A DNA stretch of 64,000 nt from contig JAPVLO010000074.1 in the NCBI GenBank assembly GCA_027257055.1, positions 372,001 to 436,000 of the forward strand, read 5' to 3'. Shown piece by piece: positions 11,921 to 22,935 of this stretch; positions within the stretch are counted from its first letter, which is position 1; every line of letters begins with the position of its first letter. A model generated the notes under the pieces. The model made no database searches. It was not told the origin of the DNA and saw only the letters and a program-made list of their open reading frames with translations. The stretch comes from Cephalopachus bancanus (Eukaryota > Chordata > Mammalia > Primates > Tarsiidae). A program made the translations under genes and the position numbers.

Positions 11921-12640
11921 ATCAGAAGTCATATCAAAACAAAGTGATGACTAATTGAATGTCTTAAATTTTACCGCTGTGCCATCTTCACCCATAAATC
12001 CTAACAAAGGTGCCTACAAGCACAGATTGCAAAAGAATACAAAGTTGCAATGAAGTGAAAGAAAATTGGGACAAATACATAAATCAGATAGGTTTTTTTT
12101 TTTCAGGTAATCAATGTCTATTAGTTATCAATGTCACTCGTGTTTTTTACATGTATTTGTCGATTCTGTGTTTATTTACATTTTAGCAAATGTATATTTA
12201 ATACTTTGTTACAGTTCCAAAAATATGTTAAGTTTATAGAAAAGAAAAAAGGCTCTGAAATATGTCCTTTCATAGAGATCACATAGCTAGTGTAAGCAGA
12301 AGATCAGGAACTGTCAAAGCCCTCTCAAATTATTAGTGATCTAAAGTTTGAATTTATGATACACCAGTATGGTCACTAGGCATGTCGATTGCGAAAGCAG
12401 AAACCAAAAGGTATGCTTCCTAGGTGATTCCAGAATTGTAAAGAGTGTATACTAAATCCTTTTTGGTTCCCTTCTTAGGTAATATATCTTTCATGTTGCA
12501 AAACTTTGTGTAGTCTGAATTACTTGTCCCTGGTGACTGTATTTGTGCATTACACTGAACCCACAGTAAGAGCTTCCTACAGTTAGTTTCCCCAATGTAG
12601 GTAGATTGGCCAGATTTTACATAAACAATTATTTGTAGCA
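11921..12640. other. Unassigned DNA
   Basis: No gene recognised. A weak MIR-like 3' segment ('agatcacatagctagtgtaagcagaagatcaggaa') lies at about 12278-12312. An open frame on the minus strand (12420-12656, 78 codons) has no similarity that I recognise. Confidence 0.5.
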
Positions 12641-13620
12641 CAGTCTTTAGATGCACTCACGAATAATGTTTGAGCTTTTGTTCATTTTATTTAAGGAGAT
12701 AAATTCCTCAATCTCAAATTGCAGCTTCTGTATTTTTACTTTCACTTGTTCTTTCTTCCTTCTTACCATTTCAACATACTTCTTTTTTTTTTTTTTTTTT
12801 TTTTTAGTTGGAATCTCACACTGTCGCCCAAACTTGAGTGCAGTGGGTGCTCCTGGCCACCGCAGCCTCGACCTGCTGGGCTCCGGCGATCCTTCCACCT
12901 CAGCCTTCTGAGTAGCTGGAACTACAGGCGCGCACTACCACACCCGGCTAATTTTTTGATTTATTGTAGAGATGAGGTCTCGCCAGGTTGCCCGGGGTGT
13001 CTCGAACCCGCAAGCTAAGGCAATCCCCTCACCTCAGCCTCCCAAAGCTCGGGTTTACAGGCTGAGCCACCGAGCCTGGCTTAACATACTTTTTGGTATC
13101 ATTTCATCTCTATTAGATAAAATGTCGTCAGTCCTTCTTTTAGGGTAGCTACACTAGTAATAAACCTTTTTAGTTTTCCTTCATTTGAGATCTCATTGAA
13201 CAAACATCATTCCAGAAAGATTTTTTTTCTGTTGAATGTAGAATTTGTGCTGACGGTTCTTTTTTTCTCAACACTTGAAAAACTTTTTGACTACTTCAGT
13301 ATGTCCTCTCTGATGAGAGATTCATTATAATTCAAGTTGTTTTTTCTATGAGTAAATATCACTTCTCTTTCATTACTTTCAGAATTTTTAAAAATTATCT
13401 TTAATTTTTGGAAGTTTAGTTATGATGTGCCAATGTGAATTTCTTCATGTTTATGCCATTTGGGATTTGCTCAGTTTCTTGAACTTGTGAGTTTTTCTTT
13501 TGTCAAATTGAGGAAATATTCATCTATATGTCTTCAAATATTGTTTATCCCTTGTTCTTTTTTTAAATTTCTTCATCTTTAATGAAAAGAGAGTTAACTC
13601 TTTTGCTATAGTCCCATAGG
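12641..13620 (-). mobile_element. Old antisense LINE (HAL1/L1M ORF1-like), split by an Alu
   Basis: From about 13260 to 13560 the plus strand reads like the antisense of the ORF1 region of old L1M/HAL1 elements: 'tctgatgagagattcattataattcaa', 'gtttagttatgatgtgccaatgtgaatttcttcatg', 'cagtttcttgaacttgtgagttt', 'aaatattcatctatatgtcttcaaatatt'. The part before the Alu (12641-12781) is assigned only by continuity. No usable frame remains. HAL1 and L1M cannot be separated by eye. Confidence 0.5.
12782..13081 (-). mobile_element. Alu SINE, full length
   Basis: Antisense Alu with a T24 tail, then 'agttggaatctcacactgtcgccc', through to 'gctgagccaccgagcctggc'. Target duplications 'aacatact(t)' at 12773-12780 and 13083-13090. 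It is inserted into an older antisense LINE. Confidence 0.93.
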
Positions 13621-14195
13621 TGCCTGAGATGAGAAACTGAGACAAATAATTAAAGATTTTACAATTACTTTTTGATTGAGTCTTAACTCCAAGTTAATCA
13701 TTCGTACTTTTTTATTAACTATTATAATGGAACTTAGCATATGCTATACATAAGACACTTATGAAGATGAGAATATATAGAGTATATGGTATAGAAAGTA
13801 GAACTGAGTTTAAAAACAGAAATAAAGTTTGAGTTGAAACTATAATAGAAGTTTTGTCTCTGATCATCAGTTCTTTAATTTTGACATAATAAAAATATAT
13901 TTTTAACATAATTTTTCAAATATATTTTAACATTAATAGGAAGGTTTGGAAAGAAGTAGTAAGTTTTCCAGTATAGGCACATATATAAAGTCATCATTTA
14001 AAAGTTATGAGAGAAATATAACAATACGAACTATTTCCTAGGGTAGTGAGTCCAATCAGAAATAAGAATGTCACAAATGCAGATTAAAGAAAAATTAAGA
14101 AAAATTTTTATTGTTATGAACATGGAAGCATTGTCTAGAACAGAAACAAAATTGTATTTAGTATCTGATAAAGAAATAGCTGGCTGATACTGTTT
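13621..14195. other. AT-rich DNA with direct-repeat copy B
   Basis: No gene recognised. Positions 13857-13906 repeat the 11871-11920 block ('tctctgatcatcagttcttt...'). The rest is AT-rich unassigned sequence. Confidence 0.6.
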
Positions 14196-14525
14196 GCAGT
14201 GGTATGAATGTGTTCCCCAAAATTTATGTGCTAGAAATTAAATCCCCAATGCAAAAGTGTTGAGAAGTGGGATTTTTGGGAGGTTTATATCAGGAGGGCC
14301 CCAATCTCATGAAGGCACTAATGCCAAGATGAAAATGATTTGTGAAAGTGGGTTTGCTCTCTTACCCTTCTGCTTTGCACCATGTTATGACACAGCTAGA
14401 AGCCTTTCACCAGATGGCAGTATTTTGTTCTTGGACTCCCCAGTCTCCATAACTGTGAGAAATAACTTAATTTTTTTATAAATTACCCCAGTCTCGGGGA
14501 TTCTGTTACAGTAGTAAAAAAACAG
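14196..14525 (+). mobile_element. MLT1-like MaLR LTR, plus strand
   Basis: Reads 'tatgaatgtgttccccaaaatttatgtg', 'gaagtgggatttttgggaggttt', 'catgttatgacacagctagaagcc', 'ctccataactgtgagaaataa', 'ttataaattaccccagtctcggg' and 'attctgttacag'. These follow the MLT1 LTR in order. No internal retroviral sequence is adjacent, so it is solo and non-coding. Confidence 0.75.
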
Positions 14526-15054
14526 AATAAGACACTGTCTAGTGATTCATCGTATATTTACTAAGACCCCATTTTATTATTATAAATTTTTTATTAAGGA
14601 AATAACATGGGCAAGTATATTATATTGTTTATTTTTTTCACATGAAGCAAAAGAAGTACAAATAATTCAAAAAAAATTAAATATAAAATTATAATTGGTA
14701 ATTAAAGTTTTTACAATAAGTTCTAGAGATATAAATACTGCCTGATTATTTGTTTCTAAGGAATTGATTGTGTATCTTTCAAATTCCTTTGAATCAAAAT
14801 TGTCAAAATATTTTAATCAAAATATAGTTATAAATATGAATTATACTATAAATAAATATTACTATATTAATTATTTATAATATAGATTCAAAAAATTCAT
14901 TTTTAGTCAAGTAATTTTTTAAAATCAGTGATGTTATTTAGAATTGCCAGTACTTGCAGAAAATATAAAAATGTCTAATATTAGTTCTATTATTGTTTGT
15001 AAATTCTTACAGAAAAAGCACTTTTATTGCCTGCAAATTGAATATGTAAATTAT
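14526..15054. other. Very AT-rich intergenic DNA
   Basis: No recognised element. Imperfect TA-rich palindromes lie at about 14823-14890 ('tatagttataaatatgaattatac'). Confidence 0.55.
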
Positions 15055-17090
15055 TTTGTATAGTATGGACATTTTAACAATATTAATTTTTTTTCAGTCT
15101 GTGAGCCTGAGATACCTTTTTTATTTATTTGTCTCTTCAATTTCTTTCATCAATGTTTTATTTCTTTCCTTGTACAGATCTTTCATTTCCTTGGTTAAAT
15201 TTATTCCTAAGTTTTTCATTTTTTAAATTCTTGTACATGGAAGAATTTTCTTGATTTTGGGGGGATAGTCTCTTCTATTTTAACACAAGCTATTTTATTT
15301 TAACACAATTTATTTTTGTATGTTGACTTATATCCTGCAACTTTACTAAATTTGTTGGTTAATTTTAACAGTTTTTTAATGAAATCTTTAGGGTTTTCTC
15401 TATATACAATTATATTTACAAACAAAAACATTTTTATTTCTTCCTTTCCAATTTGTAAGCATTTTCTTTCTTTCTCTTGCCTGATTGCTGTAGCTAGGAC
15501 TTCCAGTACTAGGTTGAGTAATAATAGCAAGTATAATCATTCCTGTTTTGCTCTTGATCTTACAGAAAAATCTTCCAAATGTTTACCATTGAGTATGATG
15601 CTAGCTGTGGCCTTATCATAGAAAGCTTTTATTGTGTTGAATTGCATTCCTTATATTCCTAATTTTTTGAGAGATTTTATCATGAAAGGATTTTGAATTT
15701 TGTCAAATTCTTTTTCTTCATGTATTGAGATTGTTAAACAGTTTGTCCTTTATCCTGTTAATGTTATAAATCACATTCATTTATTTGTATATGTTGAATA
15801 ATTCCAACATCCCAGAGTTGAACTCCACCTAATCATGGTGAATTACTTTTCGTTTGATATTGAATTCAATTTGTTAGTATTTTATTGAAGATTTATGCAT
15901 TGACATCTATTAGACACAGTAGCCGGTAATTTTCTTTTCTTATTGTGTCTTTTTTTTTTTTTTTTTGAGTTGGAGTCTCACTCTGTCGCCCAGACTGGAG
16001 TGCAGTGGCCGCTCCCGGCCACCACAGCCTCGCCTGCTGGGCTCCGGCGATCCTTCCGCCTCAGCCTTCCAAGTAGCTGGAATTACAGGCATGCGCTACC
16101 ACGCCCGGCTGATTTTTTTTTTTTTTTTTTTTGGTTTATTGTAGAGATGAGGTCTCGCTCCCTAGGCGGGTCTCGAACCCGCGGGGTCAGGCAATCCACT
16201 CACCTCAGCCTCCCAAAGGCGCGGGATTACAGGCTGAGCCACCGAGCCCGGCTCTTATTGTGTCTTCATTGGACTTTGATGTCAAGGTAATGCTGGCTTT
16301 GTGGAATTAGCCTAAAACTGATCTTTAAATGTTTGTAAGCATTTGAAGAGGATGAAATTAATAATTTATTTCAGTATCTGCTAGAATCAACATTGAGGCC
16401 ATCAGACTCTTCTATGATGGAAGATTTTTAAATTACTGATTCAACCTCTTAGCTCATTATTGATTTGTTCAGGTTTTCTATTTCTTCATAATTCAGTCTT
16501 GGTAGGTCTTAATTCACAAGTATGTAAAAATTAAACATCTTACTCCTGAATAACCAATATATCAAAGAAGAAATTTTAAAAATTGAAAAAAATAAAAACC
16601 ATATGACAAATATAAATGGAAACAAACATACCAAAATTCAAGGGATGAGCAAAAACAGTTCTAATAAACAGATGAAAGTTTATTATAATAAATGCCTACA
16701 TCAAAAAAGAAGAAAAAGGTCCTAAATAAGAATCTGATGCTATACCTCAAGAAAAAGATAAAAAGGAGAAAACTAAGCGCAATTAGCAGAAGGAAAGAAA
16801 TAAGAAATATCAAAGAAAATATAAATAAAATAGGGTGTAGATAGACAATAAAAAAGACAATTGAAGTAATTTTCAAAAAAATAAACAAACTGACAAATCT
16901 TTAGCAAGACAAAGAAAGAAAAGGCAAGAGATTAGATTTGAATACCTAAAATCAGAAATGAAAGATGGAAATATTGTAACAGATGCCACAGAAATAGAAA
17001 ATATTATAAGAGAGTACTATAAACAATTATATATGCCAATAAATTAACTGGCATAAAATAAATGGATAATTTCCTATTTTTCCTGGTCTT
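15055..17090 (-). mobile_element. Old L1 with 5' inversion (twin priming), split by an Alu
   Basis: 15055-16520 (excluding the Alu) is antisense L1 ORF2: 'gacattttaacaatattaa', 'gatctttcatttccttggtt' and, translated from the minus strand, '[16 protein letters not shown]' (about 15500). From about 16525 to 17090 the orientation flips. The plus strand now reads an earlier part of ORF2 ('tgaataaccaatatatcaaagaagaaatt', 'gcctacatcaaaaaagaag', 'gaaatattgtaacagatgccacagaaatag'). The inverted piece ends near the ORF2 point where the antisense piece begins, the pattern expected of twin priming. The left end lacks a 3' UTR and A tail, so it may be truncated or interrupted there. Confidence 0.8.
15951..16252 (-). 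mobile_element. Alu SINE, full length, inside the old L1
   Basis: T tail, 'gagttggagtctcactctgtcgcc', a central T18 linker (about 16114-16131), and 'gctgagccaccgagcccggc' at the 5' end. Perfect 13-base target duplications (tcttattgtgtct) at 15938-15950 and 16253-16265 show the exact insertion into antisense L1 ORF2. Few substitutions, so fairly young. Confidence 0.96.
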
Positions 17091-17540
17091 GATAGTTTTA
17101 ATCAAGTGAAGTTCTTTTCTATTTAATTTAATTTAATTTAATTTAAAAGATGTAGATGTTTCAATTCTTACCTTTTCCTTAAGGTATTGTTTTGACTCTG
17201 CCATCTCATAGGTATTCCCTTCCCTATTCATTTTCCATAAAAGATCAATAAAGGGTCCTCATTTCATAGTTTCCTAAGTAATATAAATGGTTAAGTGTTA
17301 TTTAAAGTTGAATCACCTGGTGGTAGTTTAGTAAATACTAGAACAGAGGAAACAGCTGAGGGAAAAAAAAAACAGAATAATCAAAATTATAATACTTGTT
17401 CTATAAATGGAAATAAAATTTGGTAGAGCTTTGCAAAGGTATAATAAAAAAATTATCATAAATTTAAGAAGTAAAACTGAACCGTGTATTCAAAGATAAG
17501 TAAAGAGAAGCATCAAAGTGAATTTCAAAATATAAAATGA
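17091..17540. other. Unassigned DNA with a short (TTTAA)n tract
   Basis: Five tandem 'atttaattta'-type units at about 17126-17150. Nothing else recognised. Confidence 0.55.
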
Positions 17541-17774
17541 TGAGCCGGGCTCGGTGGCTCAGCCTGTAATCCTGCGCCTTTGGGAGGCTGAGGTGAGTGG
17601 ATTGCCTGAGCCCACGGGTTCGAAACCCGCCTGGGCAGCAAGACCTCATCTCTACAATAAATCAAAAAAATCAGCGGAGCGTGGTAGTGCGCGCCTGTAG
17701 TTCTGGCTACTCGGAAGGCTGAGGTGGAAGGATCGCCGGAGCCAGCAGGTCGAGGCTGCGGTGGCCGGGAGCGG
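17541..17774 (+). mobile_element. Alu SINE lacking its 3' end and A tail
   Basis: Starts 'gagccgggctcggtggctcagcc', has the B box 'ggttcgaaacc' and the A-rich linker, and runs into the right arm to 'gtggccgggagcggc'. It then stops about 50 bases before the expected 3' end, with no A tail. No flanking target duplication was found. The truncation could be a later deletion or an unusual insertion. Confidence 0.9.
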
Positions 17775-18282
17775 CGCCAGGAAATGTGAAATAGGTCCAG
17801 TTAAGAGAAAAGATAACGATCAAAGGATTTTTGTTTGTTTGTTTTCTGATAGTGTGTATGATTCCCACTAGAGAAATTATAAGGAAAATCATAGGAATAA
17901 ATCGAAAATCAAAAGACTGAGAGCAGCAATTCTTCTACTTGATAGGTGAGGTCAGAAGTAGAAGAACAGAAAACAAAAAATTACACAAGAGGCTCACTTT
18001 CAACCATATGCCGTAATTGTCTCTTTTTGCATTCCTGAGGGTTGCGAATAACAGAGCTAAGTGTTGATACATTAATTTTTACTCATTAATAAATTTGTTT
18101 GTTTATCTTTTCATTTATGAATTCTTAATTTTCTATGGGAAATATTGTTAATTTTGTGGGAAAATTAACAATATATAATCAAACTAAAGGGTCTATGCTT
18201 TTTTGTAAACAGATAATTCTTTAGTCATTTATTTTATTACATTTTTCTTAAGAGAATTTAAAATTGCTACTCTCAGATGTTC
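17775..18282. other. Unassigned DNA
   Basis: No gene or repeat recognised in about 500 bases. A small inverted motif around 'attgttaattttgtgggaaaattaacaat' (18145-18174) could form a hairpin. Confidence 0.5.
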
Positions 18283-18375
18283 TATGGTAATGATTTTCAA
18301 AGTGTGATCTTATCAGCAGCAGCATCTCCATCCATTTCAATCTTACATCGGAGCTTGCTATAAATACAAAATCTG
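18283..18375 (+). mobile_element. MER5A-like hAT DNA transposon fragment
   Basis: 'taatgattttcaaagtgtgatcttatcagcagcagcatc' followed by 'ggagcttgctataaatacaaaatctg' matches the first half of the MER5A consensus ('cagtggttctcaaagtgtggtcc ... aacttgttagaaatgcaaattct'). Non-autonomous and non-coding. Confidence 0.65.
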
Positions 18376-18384
18376 TTGTATATT

Positions 18385-18455
18385 TTGCTTTTTTAAATTT
18401 CATTTTATTTTAGAATCAGGGGTACACATGCATGTTTGTTACATGGACGTATTAA
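18385..18455 (-). mobile_element. Short antisense L1 3' end
   Basis: 'ttttattttagaatcaggggtacacatgcatgtttgttacatgg' is the antisense of the 3' terminus typical of older primate L1s. Only about 70 bases remain. Confidence 0.6.
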
Positions 18456-19808
18456 GTGCCTAGAAAAGCACTTTTGAAGATGTTTCTAAGTAAAGTCTCC
18501 TTGATAAAAAAAAACAACAACATAAGTTTCCTTTTCTGAAGTGTTTCTATCACATTACAAGTATGCACATTGGTTGTTCTGTTTTATAAATCATTTGTGC
18601 ATAAATAAATTCTTTCGATCCAGCATGCTTACATAACTTATTCTTAAAATATGTTAATATTTAAAAAAAAATAAATCCAACTTTAGAAAGTCAAAACTAT
18701 GTGTTCTTCCTCACAGTTAAATGAAATAAAAGTCAAAACATTTAAGTATTTCTTGCTGAAAAATCAAAAATTCGTATTAATTATTATTGTATAAATAATA
18801 ATTTTCCTATTGTGTACATTGTCCCAATTATTTCTGTTTACTATGCATTTACATTCTTTGGTATCTATTTTATAAGCAAGATGTAATAAAGAAGAAAATA
18901 TGCATTGTTATCTCAGTGAACACTATAATATTTTGTTTTTCATATCAGAAATAAACATTTTATTAATAATTAATATGGCTTATCAGTCCTATTTTCCATC
19001 TTGTTTCTGAAACTAAAATATATGAAGAAATAAACAAGCACTCAGTATCAGGAATTTTCATTAAGCAACTACATATGATGATTAAAAAGGACTTGCAGGG
19101 ATTCAAAGCTATTTGTCAACCACTAAAATGTCCCTGAGCTGTTAATTATAGAAGACAGTTATTTCAGTAGCAAAGGATGCCTCATTAGAATGACAAGAGA
19201 TAGATGTTTCCATTATACACATCTTTGTTTTGAGAGCTACCTGCCAACTTTGTCTATCAGAAACGTTAATGGCAAGCGAAAATTTTGCTCACAGGGTTCT
19301 CCCTGTTATTTTACATAGAATTTGTGAAATTACAATTTAGAAAGTAATATGTCATATTGTTTAAAGAAAAAATGCTTATTTGAAAATTTTCATTCATTAT
19401 AGAGGGAAAAAAGCAAAGTATTTAAAGGTCTTCTTATAAATATTGCCTTAATATGAGGGCTAAAAGAGATGACAAATATTTAATCAATACATAAATCTAG
19501 AGTGCGGGAGGAAATTTAACTATCTTTTGCATAGTGCTGTGTTATTAAGTTATCTAGCTGTAGTCCTATTTCTTTTATATAATCAGGTGTGAAAATTCTA
19601 AGAAAAATTAATTATCTGTTATTGTACATATTTTTGCATTTTTTTTTACATTGTAGGTCCTATCTACAATTTAGATAACTCCAAAATTCTAGGGACGGCA
19701 AATCTAGAAAGGAAGATTTAAGTAAAATAGGTAAATTTTGCTAGGTGAAGATTCAATTTATGACACAAAAAAATATGTTCTTCTAGGTTTATGTTTCATG
19801 TACATTTT
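18456..19808. other. AT-rich unique-looking DNA
   Basis: About 1.35 kb without any gene, RNA or repeat that I recognise. Confidence 0.55.
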
Positions 19809-19929
19809 ATATTATTTTATTTTATTTATTTATTTTTTTTGAGTTGGAGTCTCACTCTGTCGCCTGGACCAGAGTGCAGTGGCCACTCCCAGACACCGGA
19901 GCCTCAACCTGCTGTGCTCCAGCGATCCT
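19809..19929 (-). mobile_element. Alu SINE, severely 5' truncated
   Basis: T-rich tail, then 'gagttggagtctcactctgtcgcc' to 'tgctccagcgatccttt' only: part of the right arm. It abuts an older antisense L1 piece directly and no target duplication was found. Confidence 0.85.
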
Positions 19930-20165
19930 TTCTATCTTTTGGGTGGAGATAGTCATAGTATTTGTTAGATCAAGTTGGTTAATATCATAGTTCAGATCTG
20001 TTATATCCTTGCTGAATATTTTTCTACTTGTCCTATTAATTGCTGAAAGGACAATATTGAAGTTTCAAACATAATTGTAGATTTGTTTAATTATCTCCTC
20101 ATTTCTATCAGTTTAGTACCATGCATTTCATAGCTCTGTTGTTACACACACAGACAGGATTGTTT
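19930..20165 (-). mobile_element. Old antisense L1 ORF2 (endonuclease region) fragment
   Basis: 'ttagatcaagttggttaatatcatagttcagatctgtta', 'attgctgaaaggacaatattgaagt' and 'atagctctgttgtta' match antisense L1 ORF2 near the end of the endonuclease domain. Heavily diverged. Confidence 0.65.
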
Positions 20166-20900
20166 TGGTTTCTTGAGAATTTCCTTCACTCAGATTTAGG
20201 ACCACCAAGATAGATGAGCCACCATCTGAAACTCTTTGGTTTCCTACATTCTAATGACCTCTGTGCTTGTGCTGTTCATTATGCTACTTGTTTCTGCTGC
20301 TTGAGCATAGCCTTTTTCTTTTTTCCGGTCATGAACTCTAACATTCCCATGAAAGTCAGGGAGCCTTTTCCAGGGAATGCATAAATCTCTGCATTCCCAA
20401 ACTGCAGAGGACAAACACCACAGAGTCTCTGAAAGATGCATCTCACCAATGTACATCTGAATGATTCAGTCAAGAATATATTATCTTGCCAGATTCCCTC
20501 AGAAGGTGGTTAAGAGGTTCATACATTCCATTTTTGGATCCGTCATCTATAAGCTTTTAGATTTGTTGCTCTTGCAATTGAACTGAGGTTTACCTGTTCT
20601 GGGCTTGAAGGTCAAATTTGAGAGACAAGAATTGTGAAAGAAAAATAGGTTTATTCAAGAGCTGGCAACCTGATGAGATGCTGGACTAAGTTCTAAAGAA
20701 CATCTCAGGTTCCTTGGGCTTATTGGAGGGTTTTTAAAGGGAAAAGAACTTGGGAGAAACTATATGCAGGGATTGGAATCAAGAAGTGTCTGTTGACTGT
20801 AGACATCTGGGCATCATTAAGGGTCTGAGGAGATTGGAAAACTTATTGGTCCTTAGTCAGGTAGCATTATTTTTCTTAATATTTTAAAAATAGTAATTAG
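20166..20900. other. Unassigned block, possibly an antisense LTR at 20520-20900
   Basis: 20166-20520 has higher GC than its surroundings and a minus-strand open frame of 70 codons, but I recognise no family. 20590-20900 ('gaaagaaaaataggtttattcaagagctggcaa', 'ggtttttaaaggg') resembles an antisense ERV LTR with a reversed AATAAA at about 20650. That is a suggestion only, without TG...CA ends or target duplication. Confidence 0.3.
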
Positions 20901-21884
20901 TTTACATACTTCCCCATTTTTCCAGCTGCATACTTATTTCTATGTTATCTTTTTAGTGTTTCATAATTATTCTAGCCCATGTATAAACATGAGTAAATGC
21001 CCCTTAACCAAAAATGGAGTTCGTTATGTTCCTTCATTTGCTGTCTCACTGTTACACTCTGTGTTATAAGAAAAGTTTCACTTCTCAACCCAATTTAATG
21101 AATATCATCATTGCATCCAGGCTTTAGTCAACCTATTGATTGAACTCAAGCACCATTCCCGATGTTCAGGTTATACATTTCATTCAGAATATCTGACAAA
21201 TCCAACAATATTGACAGGACTGGCTTTATTCATGATTTTACTCTTTAATTTTGGTTTATTTCTTTTAAAGCAAATTTCCCTGACTTATGCAAAAATAAAC
21301 TATATTAATTAGACTCTCTTATGGTAATGGAGAAATGACAAAATGTAGTGCTTTAACAAAGCATCTCTATGAGTCCTGTCACTGCCTGATGTAAATCAAG
21401 TGGAGTGGCTTTCCTTGGTAAATTTGCTCCGTGTATTGATTCATCAATACCAATTCATTCCAATGTATGATATTACCATGTTAAAATATCACTTTGGAAT
21501 TAGTCTCGGAAGAGGAAGATAAGAGTGTAGACAGTGCGCAGGTAGTTCTACCATTCAACGTCACTTTTGCTCGCATCTCTTTGGTCAAAACTTTGTCACA
21601 TAAACTATATGAAGGCAAGGCAGACGAAACATGAATTCTTTTTGTATACACAGAAAGAAGAAAATTATACAGAATTAGTTCAGTGCATAACACTATCTCT
21701 GCCATTGTTGCTTTTGTCTCCATAAATTACAGAGAAATATGGAACACCTGTAGCAGGCCTACAATGATCAAAGAAACATAAAAGTAGAGCAGTGTGCATC
21801 AGTTAATAAGGGCAGGGCCTCGGGCTCTGGCAGACAGTGAGAGAATCAAAAAGATACCATCAAGCTGACTCACATATCTATCAC
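20901..21884. other. Unassigned DNA
   Basis: No gene recognised. The longest frame (minus strand 21481-21723, 80 codons) has no recognised motif. Confidence 0.5.
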
Positions 21885-22060
21885 TTCAAATACTTATCAT
21901 TTTTGTTGTGAAAATATTTGCAATTTACTCTCCTACCTCCTTTAAAATGCAATGCATTATTATTTACTATATTCACCATACTATGCAAAATATCCTTTTA
22001 TAAATGTATTCCTTTTGTCTAATTGAGACATTGTTCTTTTTTGACCATCATAGTTTTTAA
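21885..22060 (+). mobile_element. Old L1 3' UTR fragment
   Basis: 'acttatcatttttgttgtgaaaatatttgcaatttactctcctacc', 'tgcattattatttactatattcaccatactatgcaaaat' follow the same old L1 3' UTR motif seen at 57470-57660. Orientation is inferred from that consensus. Confidence 0.5.
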
Positions 22061-22099
22061 AAACATAACATTATTTTGTACTCCATAAATATGTACAAC

Positions 22100-22935
22100 T
22101 AGAGTTTGTCAATTTACAACTAAATTTTTAAAAATTATTTTATTTTTATTTATAATTTTATTTTATTATAGAGATGACGAATACAAGTCAGGATTAGGTA
22201 CATAAGTAGTCTACGTGTTGGTGAAATTTGGGCCTCCAAATGGTCCTCACTTTCTCTTGTTTAGTACTAAGTGCACTTTATTTTGTTATGTGCCCCCCTT
22301 ATCTCCCTCCCAACAATGTCTCAAATCTGCCAATCCCTCCCTTGTGCTATTGTAATTAATGTTCAGATCCCACTTATGAGTGAGAACATTCAGTATTTAG
22401 CCTTTGTTTCTGTAATAGATCAATTAGTGTGGTGGTCTCCAACTCCATCCAATTTAGGCAAAGTCCACGGTTTTGTCTTTCTTTATGGTTACATAATACT
22501 CCATCGTGTATATGTACCATATTTTCTTTCTCCAGTTTACTTTCCATGGGCTGTGGGGTTGATTCCATGTTTTTGCTATTGTGAATAGTGTGGCAATAAA
22601 CATGCTTGTGCAGGTGTCTTTTTTGTAGAAAGATTTATGCTCCTCTGGGTATATTCCCAGAAGGGGGCTTGCCTGATTGTATTGATTGTATGGAACGTCA
22701 GTTTCTAGTTATTTTAGAAATTGCTACACTATTTTTCATAGTGGTTGAACAAGTTTGCACTCCCACCAACAGTGTAGAAGTGTTCTCGATTCTCCATACC
22801 TTTACCATCTGGTGTTTTTTGTGGGTGTATTTATGACGGCCATTCTTACTGGAGTTAGGTGGTATCTTGACATGATTTTGACTTGCATTTATGTGATGAT
22901 TAGTGAGGCTAATCATTTTTTCATGTATCAATATA
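22100..22935 (-). mobile_element. L1 3' end, 5' truncated, antisense
   Basis: Antisense L1 ORF2 C-terminus and 3' UTR: 'gatcccacttatgagtgagaacat', 'tttgtttctgtaatagatca', 'atactccatcgtgtatatgtaccatattttc' and 'tgctattgtgaatagtgtggcaataaacat'. The sequence diverges more from L1 copies 1 and 2 than they do from each other, so it is an older subfamily. It ends near 22930. No clear target duplication. Confidence 0.88.

Noticed and set aside
15943..16290. 115-codon frame and similar arginine/proline-rich frames at 36047, 50713, 59910 and 60055
   Set aside because: All are translations of Alu sequence, which often gives long spurious frames.
20244..20473. Possible zinc-finger or ribosomal-protein pseudogene on the minus strand
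   Set aside because: The two overlapping frames show no regular Cys/His spacing and no protein match that I can defend.
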